Source: Chromohalobacter beijerinckii (lineage in GTDB: Bacteria; Pseudomonadota; Gammaproteobacteria; Pseudomonadales; Halomonadaceae). Taken from it: a stretch of DNA of 64,000 bases. Of the stretch, positions 27,074 to 36,022 are shown one piece after another; position 1 is the first letter of the stretch; the number at the start of each line of letters is the position of its first letter. Both the position numbers and the translations under genes were made by a program. The notes below the pieces were generated by a model. It had not been told where the DNA came from. It saw only the letters and a program-made list of their open reading frames with translations, and did not search any database. The DNA lies in contig NZ_JAKGAK010000003.1 of the NCBI RefSeq assembly GCF_023061185.1, forward strand, positions 62,001-126,000, given 5' to 3'.

Positions 27074-27682
27074 ATGTCATTGAGTTTATGGCTGTCGCTG
27101 GCGGCCGTCTGCGCCATGGGGGCGATGTCGCCGGGGCCGAGCCTGGCGATGGTGCTGCGCCATACATTAGGCGGCGGGCGCGTACCGGGTGTCGTCGCGA
27201 GCGTTTGCCACGCGGCGGGCGTAGGCTTCTACGCGGCGCTGACCGTGTGGGGTTTGGGCGCGGTCATCGTGCATCAGCCGGTATTGTTCAAGGCCATCAC
27301 CTGGGGCGGGGCGGCCTATCTGGCCTGGCTTGGCGTGAAGGCGTTGCGCGCTGGCAGGGGCGGCGCCTTGGAAACAGGCGGTGTGGCGAGCCGGCCTGGG
27401 GTGGCTGCGCGGGACGGCGTATTGGTGGCGTTGGCCAATCCCAAGCTGATTCTGTTCTTCGTGGCCTTGTTGAGCCAGTTCGTCAGCGCCGACATGGGCG
27501 CGGGGGCCAAGGCGATGATCGTGGCGACCGCGTCACTGATCGATGCCGGCTGGTACGTGCTGGTGGCGCTGGCGCTCTCGCATTCGGCGGTTTTGCCCTG
27601 GCTTCAGGCGCGTGCGCATTGGATCAATCGGGCGACGGGCGTCCTGCTGTTGGGGCTGGCGCTGCGCATCGTCATCGGTTGA
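27074..27682 (+). CDS. LysE/RhtB family amino acid exporter
   Basis: 202 residues and about six TM helices. The N-terminal AMSPGPSLAMVLRHTLGGGR matches the LysE/RhtB signature (SPGP...), and LVALANPKLILFFVALLSQF is the typical mid-protein motif. It exports amino acids or homoserine-lactone-like compounds across the inner membrane; the substrate cannot be predicted. Confidence 0.9.
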   Translation: MSLSLWLSLAAVCAMGAMSPGPSLAMVLRHTLGGGRVPGVVASVCHAAGVGFYAALTVWGLGAVIVHQPVLFKAITWGGAAYLAWLGVKALRAGRGGALETGGVASRPGVAARDGVLVALANPKLILFFVALLSQFVSADMGAGAKAMIVATASLIDAGWYVLVALALSHSAVLPWLQARAHWINRATGVLLLGLALRIVIG

Positions 27683-27701
27683 TGGGCCGTTGAAACTGCT
27701 G

Positions 27702-29354
27702 TCAGGTCTCGATTCGCTCAAGAATGGCGTCCAGCGGTGCGTGTGACGGCAAGACACCGAACAGCGGCGAAGCCTCCTCACCGAGGCGGGCAGCACAAAA
27801 GATCTCACCGATGGCGATGGGCGCATGACGCAATAGCAATGCGGCCTGTAGGCATTGTGCGAGGCGCTGGGTCAACCAGCGCGCCTGCGCTTCCAGTACG
27901 TCCGGCGTGGCCTTGAGGCATCGTTCGAGGGCCTCGAGCGCCCGGTCAAAATCGGGATGCGCGCCGCGTGCCAGAGCGAGCTCCTGGCGCAGGGCGGCGA
28001 TGCTTTCCGGATGGCGGGCCAGTACGCGCATCACGTCCAGGCACATGACATTGCCCGAGCCTTCCCATATCGAATTCACCGGCGCCTCGCGGTAAAGCCG
28101 CGCGAGCGGCGCCTCCTCGACGTAGCCGATACCGCCGAGACATTCCATGGCTTCAGCCATGAACGCTGGACCACGCTTGTTGTGCCAGAACTTGGCCAGC
28201 GCGGGGAGCAGGCGCGCCAGGGCGTGCTCATGCGGGTCTCGGGAGGCGCCATCGAAGGCGCGCGCCGTGCGTAGGCAGAGTGCCAGGCTGGCCTCGGTTT
28301 CCAGCGCCAGGTCGGCGATCACGCGCTGCATCAGCGGCTGGTCGGCGAGGCGTTTACCGAACGCTTCGCGGCCCTGAACGTGGCGCCAGACTTCGAGCGT
28401 CGCCTGGCGCATCATGCCGGCGGGTGCAGTGGCGGCATCGAGCCGGGTCTGCTGGACCATCTCGAGAATGGTGGCGACGCCGCGCCCTGGCTCGCCGATA
28501 GGGTGCGCCCAGGCATCGGCATACTCGATTTCCGCAGAGGCGTTGGCGCGGTTGCCGCACTTGTCCTTGAGGCGCTGTAGCTGAATGCCATTGCGTTCGC
28601 CATCGGGGCGAAAGCGTGGCACCAGGAAGCAACCGAGGCCGGCGTCGTCTTGTGCGAGGGTCAGGAAGGCATCCGACATCGGGGCGCTACAGAACCACTT
28701 ATGGCCGGTGAGGCGTACGCTGCCATCCGACTGGTGTGTCGCGTGGGTGGTGTTGCGGCGCACGTCGCTGCCGCCTTGTTTCTCGGTCATCGCCATGCCG
28801 AAGGTTGCCGCGCGCTTGTCGTCGGCGGGCAGGGCGCGAGGGTCGTAGTCGTTTGCCAGCAGGCGCGGCCCCCATGTCTCGAGTATGGCGCTGTCGTGGC
28901 GTAGCACCGGATACGCGGCGTGGGTCATGGTGATCGGGCAGCAGAATCCCGGCTCGACTTGGGTCAAGAGATACAGCGCGGCGATATGCGCTTGATGACC
29001 GCCGTTGCCTTCATGTTCCCAGGCCACCGCCTGCCAGCCGCCATCGCAGGCGAGATGCATCAAGCGATGATAGGCCTCGGTGTAGTGCACTTCGTCGAGC
29101 CTGCGCCCGTGCCGGTCGAACAAACGTAGCTCGGGAGGATGGCGATTGGCCTCGTCGGCGATGGCTTGCCAGGTATCACGCCCGGCCTCGCGGGCGAGTG
29201 GGGCAAGGCGCGTCGCGACCCAAGCCGGGGCTTCGCGGGCCAGAGTCTCACGCAGGGCGATGTCCTCTGCCAGGAGGTCATGGTCGCCACCGAGCAACGG
29301 CTGGTTGGTGACCTCGTGCGTAGCGAGATGAGTGCGAGCGGCATGATCGGCCAT
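27702..29354 (-). CDS. aidB: Acyl-CoA dehydrogenase family protein AidB
   Basis: 550 residues from MADHAARTHL, with AGGAG eight bases upstream. It aligns with E. coli AidB from memory throughout: VTNQPLLGGDHDL, PITMTHAAYPVL, MTEKQGGSDVRRNTTHA, LYREAPVNSIWEGSGNVMCLDVMR. Like AidB it has the extra C-terminal domain linked to DNA binding in the alkylation (Ada) response. It is an FAD protein. An alkylation repair cluster (ogt, Ada-AlkA) lies far away at 59.5-61.4 kb. Confidence 0.92.
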   Translation of the reverse strand: MADHAARTHLATHEVTNQPLLGGDHDLLAEDIALRETLAREAPAWVATRLAPLAREAGRDTWQAIADEANRHPPELRLFDRHGRRLDEVHYTEAYHRLMHLACDGGWQAVAWEHEGNGGHQAHIAALYLLTQVEPGFCCPITMTHAAYPVLRHDSAILETWGPRLLANDYDPRALPADDKRAATFGMAMTEKQGGSDVRRNTTHATHQSDGSVRLTGHKWFCSAPMSDAFLTLAQDDAGLGCFLVPRFRPDGERNGIQLQRLKDKCGNRANASAEIEYADAWAHPIGEPGRGVATILEMVQQTRLDAATAPAGMMRQATLEVWRHVQGREAFGKRLADQPLMQRVIADLALETEASLALCLRTARAFDGASRDPHEHALARLLPALAKFWHNKRGPAFMAEAMECLGGIGYVEEAPLARLYREAPVNSIWEGSGNVMCLDVMRVLARHPESIAALRQELALARGAHPDFDRALEALERCLKATPDVLEAQARWLTQRLAQCLQAALLLRHAPIAIGEIFCAARLGEEASPLFGVLPSHAPLDAILERIET

Positions 29355-29442
29355 GGAAGCGACTCCTGAAGACGGCAAGGGGATGCGTCGTGCTTCGAGC
29401 ATGGCCAGACGTGATACCGGGGTCAATGCGACCCTGGTGGGG

Positions 29443-30018
29443 TTAGTCGGGCGAGTCGGCGCTTGGCAGCGTCTGCGCGATCCAGCGACTGAGGCGCGCG
29501 GGCGTCGCCGTATCGAGGTCGTAGAGTAGCCGGTACGTCATCGGCGCGATCACGCCGTCCATCAAGTCCTCGACCGATGGCGTGGCTTCGCCGCGCTTCA
29601 CGGCACGTTCACGCAAGCACGCCATGATCGTTTCACTGTAACGGTAGCAGCGTTCACGTCGTTCACGTTCGGCGCTGGCCATGATATCGCTGAGCATGCA
29701 CTGGCCGGGTAGCGAGGTCATCTCGTCGAGATATTGCTCGCCCCAAGCCTGTAGGTCGCCCGCCAAGGAACCGGTCTGCGGCGGTTCGTCGTCGGGGCGC
29801 AGGCGCTCGAGGGACACGTCTGCCAGCAGCTCGGCAAGATTCCCCCAGCGACGATAGATCGTCGACGGCGTCACGCCGGCCTTGTTCGCGATCTGGGGCA
29901 CGCTGAGTTCTTCGCGGGATTTGGTGATCTGCAGCTCGCGGACCGCGTGATGCACGGCTTCTTGCACCCGCGCGCTGCGTCCCCCGGGACGAACGGCTTC
30001 TTTGATGGCCATGGTCAC
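29443..30018 (-). CDS. TetR family transcriptional regulator
   Basis: 191 residues with an N-terminal TetR helix-turn-helix (LSVPQIANKAGVTPSTIYRRWGN at about 39-61) and a C-terminal ligand-binding domain. It is divergent from an MFS transporter gene 69 bp away, and the gap has palindromes, so it probably represses the transporter and itself. The start could also be the ATG two codons downstream (MAIKEAV). Confidence 0.9.
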   Translation of the reverse strand: MTMAIKEAVRPGGRSARVQEAVHHAVRELQITKSREELSVPQIANKAGVTPSTIYRRWGNLAELLADVSLERLRPDDEPPQTGSLAGDLQAWGEQYLDEMTSLPGQCMLSDIMASAERERRERCYRYSETIMACLRERAVKRGEATPSVEDLMDGVIAPMTYRLLYDLDTATPARLSRWIAQTLPSADSPD

Positions 30019-30023
30019 CTAAC

Positions 30024-30036
30024 GCAAAATATTTGC
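30024..30036. promoter_or_regulatory. Candidate TetR operator
   Basis: The 13-bp palindrome GCAAAATATTTGC (arms GCAAA/TTTGC) lies in the 69-bp gap between the divergent TetR and MFS genes. A second imperfect symmetry, CTAAG...CTTAG, follows. Confidence 0.45.
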
Positions 30037-30087
30037 TTTATGAGCCTGCTAAGTTCAGACTGCGACTAAAGCATAATCTTAGCATTA

Positions 30088-31332
30088 ATGGACTTCATCA
30101 TGACACCGCCTTCATCTACGGGTACGACGGATGCTTACCCGGCGCCGCGCCTCGGGCAACTGACGTATTACGCCATCCTGATGATCACCTTCCTGGCGGC
30201 ATCCAGCGCTCCGACGCCGCTTTATCGCCTCTATCAAACGACGTGGCACTTCTCGGCAACGATGCTCACACTGGTGTTTGCCAGCTACGTGTTCGCCTTG
30301 CTGGTGGCGTTACTGGTGTCCGGATCGTTGTCGGATCATATCGGCCGGCGGCCAGTGGTGGCGGGTGCGATCGTGGGCGAAATCCTATCGCTGGGAGTGT
30401 TCTTCTGGGCCGATAGCCTGGCGTGGCTCATGCTGGCGCGTATTCTGCAGGGCATCGCCACCGGTGTCGTGACCAGCGCGCTGGCGGCGGCCATGCTCGA
30501 TAGCGACCACCAGCGTGGACCCGTCATGGCGAGTATCGCGCCGCTCTTCGGTATGGGCATCGGCGCCCTGATTGCAGGCATCTTGGTAACGTATGCGCCC
30601 GCGCCGCTGCACCTGGTGTACGCACTCTTGGCCGTGGTTCTGGTGGTTCAAGGCCTGCTGCTAGGGCGCATCCGCGAGAGCGTGACGCCGCGCCCGGGCG
30701 CATGGGCCTCGTTGCGGCCACGTGCCTATATACCGCCGCCTGTCCGAGGGCCGCTGATGCGCGTGGTGTCGGCAGTGATTTCGTCCTGGGCGCTAGGCGG
30801 CTTCTCGCTGTCGCTGGGCCCCACGCTGGTGGAGACCGTCAGCGGTATCCATAACCCGCTGATCGGTTGTCTGATTACGTTCCTGCTGCCCTGCGTGGGT
30901 GCCATCAGTGTGTTGACGCTGCGGGCCAAGCCGCCTCGTGTGGCCGTGCTGATCGGTACGGGCTGCTTGATCGTCGGCATGAGCGTGCTGTTGTTAGGTG
31001 TGTATTGGCGCAGCGTAGCGGTGCTGTTGAGCGGCACAGCCTTTGCGGGGATCGGCTTCGGCGCGGCGTTCATGGGAGCCATGCGTACGGTGATGCCTTT
31101 GGCTCCGCCCTCCGAGCGCTCGGCGTTGATGGCGGCGTTCTACGTCATTTGCTATTTGTCTGCCAGCCTTTTGGCCATGGTCGGCGGCGTGGCGACACAG
31201 CACATGGGGCTGCTGCCGACGACATACGTGTATGGCGGTGTCGTGGCGGCGTTGTCGCTCGCCGCCTTCATCGGTGCGCTGACACAGCGCGCGACGCCAC
31301 GACGTTGCCAAGCCTGCGATAGCCCCGCTTGA
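30088..31332 (+). CDS. MFS transporter
   Basis: 414 residues and 12 predicted TM helices. The MFS loop motif between helices 2 and 3 reads GSLSDHIGRRPVVAG. SSAPTPLYRLYQ at the start of helix 1 is common in drug/metabolite efflux MFS proteins regulated by adjacent TetR genes. Substrate unknown; an efflux function controlled by the divergent TetR gene is likely. Confidence 0.9.
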   Translation: MDFIMTPPSSTGTTDAYPAPRLGQLTYYAILMITFLAASSAPTPLYRLYQTTWHFSATMLTLVFASYVFALLVALLVSGSLSDHIGRRPVVAGAIVGEILSLGVFFWADSLAWLMLARILQGIATGVVTSALAAAMLDSDHQRGPVMASIAPLFGMGIGALIAGILVTYAPAPLHLVYALLAVVLVVQGLLLGRIRESVTPRPGAWASLRPRAYIPPPVRGPLMRVVSAVISSWALGGFSLSLGPTLVETVSGIHNPLIGCLITFLLPCVGAISVLTLRAKPPRVAVLIGTGCLIVGMSVLLLGVYWRSVAVLLSGTAFAGIGFGAAFMGAMRTVMPLAPPSERSALMAAFYVICYLSASLLAMVGGVATQHMGLLPTTYVYGGVVAALSLAAFIGALTQRATPRRCQACDSPA

Positions 31333-31453
31333 GGTGTGCCTCCACGCGTCTGGGGTAGGCCTTTTACATGTTCATTAGTGTATTCGACATGACGCGATGC
31401 CCGGCCTCTGGCATGCTGAGTTCTTTACGCATCGACACGTCACAGGACACACC

Positions 31454-32011
31454 ATGGTCACGCTGTCGTCTTCCGCAACACCAGGGGCGCTACCCGAGCC
31501 GGTCATCAAGGATGAGCGCATCCAACTAGTCGATGCCCACAATCGCCCCTGCGGCAGCGCCTCGCGTCGGCTGATGCGGCGCTTTCGCTTCTGGCACCGC
31601 GCGACGTACGTGTTCGTGCGCAATGGTCGAGGCGAGCTATGCGTGCAGCGCCGCACACTGACCAAAGAAGTTTTCCCCGGCTATCATGATTTGGCCACCG
31701 GTAGCGTGGTCGGTGCGGGAGAAGCGGAGCATGTCGCTGCGCGTCGTGAGCTGGCCGAAGAGCTCGGCATCGAAGGCGTGTCGTTGACGCCGTGTTTCAC
31801 GTTTCGTTATACCGATGGCGGTAACTTCATTCATGGCAGTGCCTTCTTGGCCGATTACGATGGGCCGCTGGTCCTGCAGGAGGATGAAGTCGCCGACGCC
31901 ACCTGGTTGACGGTGGAGGCCGCGCTGGCTTTGGAAGACGCCACGCCGGATAGTCGCGTCGCGCTGGAACGCATGCTCGCCCAAGGCTGGTTGATGGCAC
32001 GGGACGATTGA
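31454..32011 (+). CDS. Nudix hydrolase, YfcD-like
   Basis: 185 residues from MVTLSSS. The Nudix box is ATGSVVGAGEAEHVAARRE followed by LAEELGIE; the first box position is Ser instead of the usual Gly while the REx2EE core is intact. The flanks (RATYVFVRNGRGELCVQRR, DEVADATWLT) match YfcD/isopentenyl-isomerase-like Nudix proteins. It hydrolyses a nucleoside diphosphate derivative of unknown identity. Confidence 0.87.
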   Translation: MVTLSSSATPGALPEPVIKDERIQLVDAHNRPCGSASRRLMRRFRFWHRATYVFVRNGRGELCVQRRTLTKEVFPGYHDLATGSVVGAGEAEHVAARRELAEELGIEGVSLTPCFTFRYTDGGNFIHGSAFLADYDGPLVLQEDEVADATWLTVEAALALEDATPDSRVALERMLAQGWLMARDD

Positions 32012-32077
32012 AGCCCTGCCGCAGGCGGACGACAATGAATGAGGTATCCCCGACGATGAACGCAATGCGCGACCGCC

Positions 32078-32572
32078 ATGACGCTATATAGCCAGGATTG
32101 CCATACCAACCGGATGGAGCCCTTCAATCTGCGCGCACTGCGCGGGCAAGTGCTGTTGATCGTCAATGTCGCCAGCCGCTGCGGTTATACGCCGCAACTC
32201 AAGGAACTCGAGTGGCTGTATCGCCGTTATCACGACCAAGGTTTCACCGTGCTGGCGTTTCCCTGCAATCAATTCGGTCGCCAGACGCCGGAGTCGGCCG
32301 AGGGGTTCGGCGCCTTCTGCATGCGTGAATATCGGGTCAGTTTTCCGGTGATGGAAAAGGTTCACGTCAACGGGCGCGATGCCCATCCGCTATTCGTGTT
32401 GCTGCGCCGCCAGGCGCCGGGCGTGCTGGGCAGCACCCCCATCAAGTGGAACTTCACCAAGTTCCTGGTGGGGCGCGATGGTCATGTGATTCGGCGTTTC
32501 GCACCGCGCGTCTCGCCGCGCAGCATGGCGGCGGATATCGAGCGGGCACTGGACATTCCGTTCTCGGCATGA
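32078..32572 (+). CDS. Glutathione peroxidase family protein
   Basis: 164 residues with the thioredoxin-fold GPx motifs: NVASRCGYTPQ (peroxidatic C35), LAFPCNQFGRQ and IKWNFTKFLV. The active residue is Cys, not selenocysteine, and CNQFG carries the second Cys, so it may act with thioredoxin. Cytosolic peroxide reduction is expected. Confidence 0.92.
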   Translation: MTLYSQDCHTNRMEPFNLRALRGQVLLIVNVASRCGYTPQLKELEWLYRRYHDQGFTVLAFPCNQFGRQTPESAEGFGAFCMREYRVSFPVMEKVHVNGRDAHPLFVLLRRQAPGVLGSTPIKWNFTKFLVGRDGHVIRRFAPRVSPRSMAADIERALDIPFSA

Positions 32573-32584
32573 CGCTTGTACGGC

Positions 32585-32974
32585 TCATGGCGAGGTTGCA
32601 TGCAGACGTTCGATCAAGATGTCGAAACGCGGCCGGCTCATCATCGTGGTCAACCCGGAAAACAGCAGCCAAAAGCCCTTGCGCCAGCCATGCAAGCGAC
32701 GCGTGTGGCGTGCCAGGTCGAGCAGCAGGCGGTCCTCGTCGAAGGCGCGCCATTCGCCGGCCACCGACATTTGGCGACGCGACATGACCGGCGCCATTTC
32801 TAGCCGATAGATCATTTCCAGCTCCTGAGGGGTATGGCCTTGTGTCTCGACCACCTCGAGCATGCGGAGATATTCGCGTTCCCGGGGCTCGCGCTCGAGC
32901 CAAAGGGGCGAGAGCGCTAGCCACAGGGCGCCACGGCGTTCCAATAGGGTTTCAAGCTCGTTGGGGTCGTGCAT
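32585..32974 (-). CDS. Conserved hypothetical protein (129 aa)
   Basis: 129 residues from MHDPNELETLLERR; GAAGG lies upstream. Mostly helical and charged, with ALWLALSPLWLEREPREREY and MYRLEMAPVMS-like stretches and a basic Trp-containing C-terminal half (GWRKGFWLLFSGL). It is convergent with the glutathione peroxidase gene. I do not recognise a function. A 13-residue longer start at 33013 is possible but less likely. Confidence 0.7.
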   Translation of the reverse strand: MHDPNELETLLERRGALWLALSPLWLEREPREREYLRMLEVVETQGHTPQELEMIYRLEMAPVMSRRQMSVAGEWRAFDEDRLLLDLARHTRRLHGWRKGFWLLFSGLTTMMSRPRFDILIERLHATSP

Positions 32975-33159
32975 GTTTTTGGGCCTTCGCTGTGAGGGGG
33001 CATCTTCGGCCACTCGTCCATGACGAGCAAGGGGGTGCGGACATGGACGCCATCACCCGCTAGAATGCCCCACAATAAAGAAACCGTGCATTGGCGCGTG
33101 TTTCCCCGTGGCGGTTCCAACCGCGATCAACGAATGACGTCAGCAAAGAGGTTTCCTCT

Positions 33160-34365
33160 GTGATCATCAAACCCAAGGTTCGTGGCTTCATCTGCACTAC
33201 GACGCATCCCAAGGGCTGCGAGCGCAATGTCGCCGAGCAGATTGCCACCACGCGTGCGAACATTCCGCCAAGCGAACAGGAAAACGGCCCGAAGAAGGTG
33301 TTGGTGATCGGCGCTTCCAGCGGCTATGGCCTGGCCGCGCGTGTCACCGCGGCCTTCGGTTACGGGGCGTCGACCCTCGGGGTTTTCTACGAGAAGCCGG
33401 GCACCGAGAAGAAGCCGGGAACGGCGGGGTGGTACAACTCGGCGGCGTTTGACAAGTTCGCCAAGGAAGAAGGCCTTTACAGCAAGGCGATCAATGGCGA
33501 TGCCTTCTCGCACGAGGCGCGCACCAAGGCCATCGACTTGATCAAGCAGGACTTGGGTCAGATCGATCTGGTGGTGTACTCGCTGGCCTCGCCGGTACGC
33601 AAGATGCCCGATAGCGGCGAACTCAAGCGTTCCGCCCTCAAGCCCATCGGCGAGACCTATACCGCCACGGCCATCGATACCAACAAGGATGCCATCACCG
33701 AGGCTTCCGTAGAGCCGGCCACCGAGCAGGAGATCGCCGATACCATCACCGTCATGGGCGGCGAGGACTGGGAACTCTGGATCGATGCGCTGGACGAGGC
33801 GGGCGTGTTGGCGCCGGGCGCTCGCAGTGTGGCGTTCAGCTATATCGGCACCGAGATTACCTGGCCGATCTACTGGCATGGCGCGCTGGGCAAGGCCAAG
33901 GAAGACCTGGACCGCGCCGCCGGTGAAATCGACGCGCGTCTGTCCAAGGAAGGGGGCAGCGCCAATGTGGCGGTGCTCAAGTCGGTGGTGACTCAGGCCA
34001 GCGCGGCGATCCCGGTGATGCCGCTTTATATCTCGATGGTCTACAAGATCATGAAAGAGAAGGGCCTGCACGAGGGCACCATCGATCAGCTCAATCGCCT
34101 GTATGCCGAGCGTCTCTATTCATCTCAAGAGCCGGATACCGATGAAGCGGGGCGCCTGCGTCTCGACGATTGGGAGCTGCGCGACGACGTGCAGCAGCCG
34201 TGCAAGGAGCTATGGTCGCAGGTGACCACCGACAATCTCTTCACGCTGACCGACTACGCTGGCTACAAGCACGACTTTCTCAAGCTGTTCGGCTTCGAGC
34301 GCGAAGATGTCGATTACGAGGCGGACGTCGACCCCGTGGCGGAGTTCGACGTCGTGCAACTGTGA
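33160..34365 (+). CDS. fabV: Trans-2-enoyl-ACP/CoA reductase FabV
   Basis: 401 residues from a GTG eight bases after GAGG, giving [17 protein letters not shown]; family length is about 400. NADH-binding motif [16 protein letters not shown] and the catalytic Tyr-x8-Lys in [10 protein letters not shown] identify FabV, the triclosan-resistant enoyl reductase that completes fatty acid elongation cycles. The ATG at 33091 lacks homology. Confidence 0.95.
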   Translation: MIIKPKVRGFICTTTHPKGCERNVAEQIATTRANIPPSEQENGPKKVLVIGASSGYGLAARVTAAFGYGASTLGVFYEKPGTEKKPGTAGWYNSAAFDKFAKEEGLYSKAINGDAFSHEARTKAIDLIKQDLGQIDLVVYSLASPVRKMPDSGELKRSALKPIGETYTATAIDTNKDAITEASVEPATEQEIADTITVMGGEDWELWIDALDEAGVLAPGARSVAFSYIGTEITWPIYWHGALGKAKEDLDRAAGEIDARLSKEGGSANVAVLKSVVTQASAAIPVMPLYISMVYKIMKEKGLHEGTIDQLNRLYAERLYSSQEPDTDEAGRLRLDDWELRDDVQQPCKELWSQVTTDNLFTLTDYAGYKHDFLKLFGFEREDVDYEADVDPVAEFDVVQL

Positions 34366-35042
34366 TCGTCGCGTCCGAGCGCCTTTCCCGCGCGTTGCGC
34401 TGGGGGCTGTGTGTCGTGTTGCTGGGCCTGCTCGCTGGGTGTCAGAGCTCACCGTATTACACCTCGATGGAGCGCCTTGGCGTGTCGCGCGGCGAGGTGC
34501 TGGCGGAGCGCGTCGACGCCGCCCGGCAGGCTCAGCAACGTGCCCGGGAGGCACTGGACAGCGCCTTGTCGCGCCTGGAGCTGGCGCTTTCCGCCTCGCC
34601 GAGTACCTTCTCACGTGAGCGCGAGGCACTGACGCATGCGCTTGATGAAAGCGACGACGCGCAGCGCGACCTGGTCTGGCGGCTCGATGACGCCGACGAG
34701 GCGGCCGAGGCGGTATTCACCGAATGGCGCGAGGAGCTCGACGATTACCACGATGAGCGTTATCGCAAACTCAGCGAGCGGCAATTGGCCGAGTCCCGAG
34801 AACGCTATGAAGACATCCGCCAGGCGCTTGCCACCTCGCGCGAGCAGATGCGGCCGCTGACGGAGACGCTCAACGATACCGCGCTGCTGCTCGAGCACGA
34901 GGAAAAGGCTCGCGATCTGGCCTCACTGGGTGATCGGATGCCCGATATGCGCGACGCGCTGGACGAGCTCGCCACGCGTGCCGCGCATATCGACCGCGAG
35001 ACGGATGCGCTGGTGGAGGCGCTGCTCGATGTCAGGGAGTGA
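34362..35042 (+). CDS. DUF2959-like coiled-coil lipoprotein
   Basis: 226 residues from a GTG that overlaps the fabV stop (GTGA). A lipoprotein signal peptide with lipobox LLAGC is followed by [20 protein letters not shown] and long heptad-rich helices to the end. Such proteins are widespread in gammaproteobacteria but uncharacterised. No better start is available. The gene overlaps the next by 14 bp. Confidence 0.8.
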   Translation: MIVASERLSRALRWGLCVVLLGLLAGCQSSPYYTSMERLGVSRGEVLAERVDAARQAQQRAREALDSALSRLELALSASPSTFSREREALTHALDESDDAQRDLVWRLDDADEAAEAVFTEWREELDDYHDERYRKLSERQLAESRERYEDIRQALATSREQMRPLTETLNDTALLLEHEEKARDLASLGDRMPDMRDALDELATRAAHIDRETDALVEALLDVRE

Positions 35043-36003
35043 AGAGCGCCGCGATGCACCCCGCCAGGTGGGGTTTTTGCTGTTGCCGGGATTTTCGCTG
35101 CTGGCGCAGGCCTGCGCCATGGAGCCGTTGCACGTCGCTAACTTGCTGGCCGAGCGTCGGCTCTATGTGCCACGGACCTTCGGGCTCGATGGGCGCGCGG
35201 TGAAAAGCGCTGCGGAGTTGGCGTTGACGCCGGAAAGCGTGGCAGGCAGCGATATCCAGCGTTTGGATATGCTCATGGTGTGCGGCGTGAGTTCGTCGCC
35301 AGCGAGCGAATCCCCCGACTTGCATGGCTGGCTGCAACGGCTGGCGTCACGCGGGGTCATGCTGGGCGGTATTGCCGGCGGTACCCAGGTGCTGGCACGC
35401 GCTGGCGTACTGGAGGGCTATCGGGTCACGTTGCACGTCGCCGGGGCCGATGCCTTCACGCGGGACTTTCCCGGCGTGCATGTCTCGCATCAGCTGTTCG
35501 AGATCGACCGTGATCGCTTGACCTGCGGGGGCGGCACGGCAGCGATGGACATGATGATGACGTTGATCGCGCAGCAGCATGGCGCGCGGCTGGCCGAGCG
35601 CGTCTCCGAGCACTTCGTCTGTGAGCGGATCCGCATGGCGGATGAGCCACAGCAAGTGCCGCTGCGCGCGCGTCTCTCGCACGCACCGCAGAGCCTGGTC
35701 GACGCGGTGACGCTGATGGAGTCGAACATCGAAGAGCCGCTGACCACCCACGAGCTGGCGGAACACCTGGGGATTTCTCGGCGGCAGTTGGAGCGATTGT
35801 TCAAGAAGTACCTGCAGGCGGTGCCTAGCCGTTACTACTTGGAGCTGCGTCTTCAGAAGGCCCGTCAGTTGCTGCGCGACAGCGAGCAGGCGGTCGGCGA
35901 CATTGCCTTGTCCACGGGATTTTCCTCCGGGGCGCATTTCTCCACGGCGTACCGTAATCATTTCGGCATCAGCCCGCGCGACGAGCGCATACCGCGTCAT
36001 TGA
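35029..36003 (+). CDS. GlxA-type AraC family regulator (ArgR/CdhR-like)
   Basis: 324 residues. An N-terminal class I glutamine amidotransferase-like domain (QVGFLLLPGFSLLAQACAME, GGIAGGTQVLARAG) is followed by a C-terminal AraC DNA-binding domain with two HTH motifs (TTHELAEHLGISRRQLERLF and VGDIALSTGFSSGAHFSTAY). Pseudomonas ArgR, GbdR and CdhR share this architecture. Given the arginine genes in the window it could be the arginine-responsive activator, but it is not adjacent to them, so this is only a suggestion. Confidence 0.87.
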   Translation: MSGSEERRDAPRQVGFLLLPGFSLLAQACAMEPLHVANLLAERRLYVPRTFGLDGRAVKSAAELALTPESVAGSDIQRLDMLMVCGVSSSPASESPDLHGWLQRLASRGVMLGGIAGGTQVLARAGVLEGYRVTLHVAGADAFTRDFPGVHVSHQLFEIDRDRLTCGGGTAAMDMMMTLIAQQHGARLAERVSEHFVCERIRMADEPQQVPLRARLSHAPQSLVDAVTLMESNIEEPLTTHELAEHLGISRRQLERLFKKYLQAVPSRYYLELRLQKARQLLRDSEQAVGDIALSTGFSSGAHFSTAYRNHFGISPRDERIPRH

Positions 36004-36022
36004 CGGCAGTTTTCGTATACCG

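Noticed and set aside
26648-29354. Possible second genomic island from 26.1 to 29.4 kb
   Set aside because: The EAL remnant suggests local decay, but there are no mobility genes, repeats or composition change.
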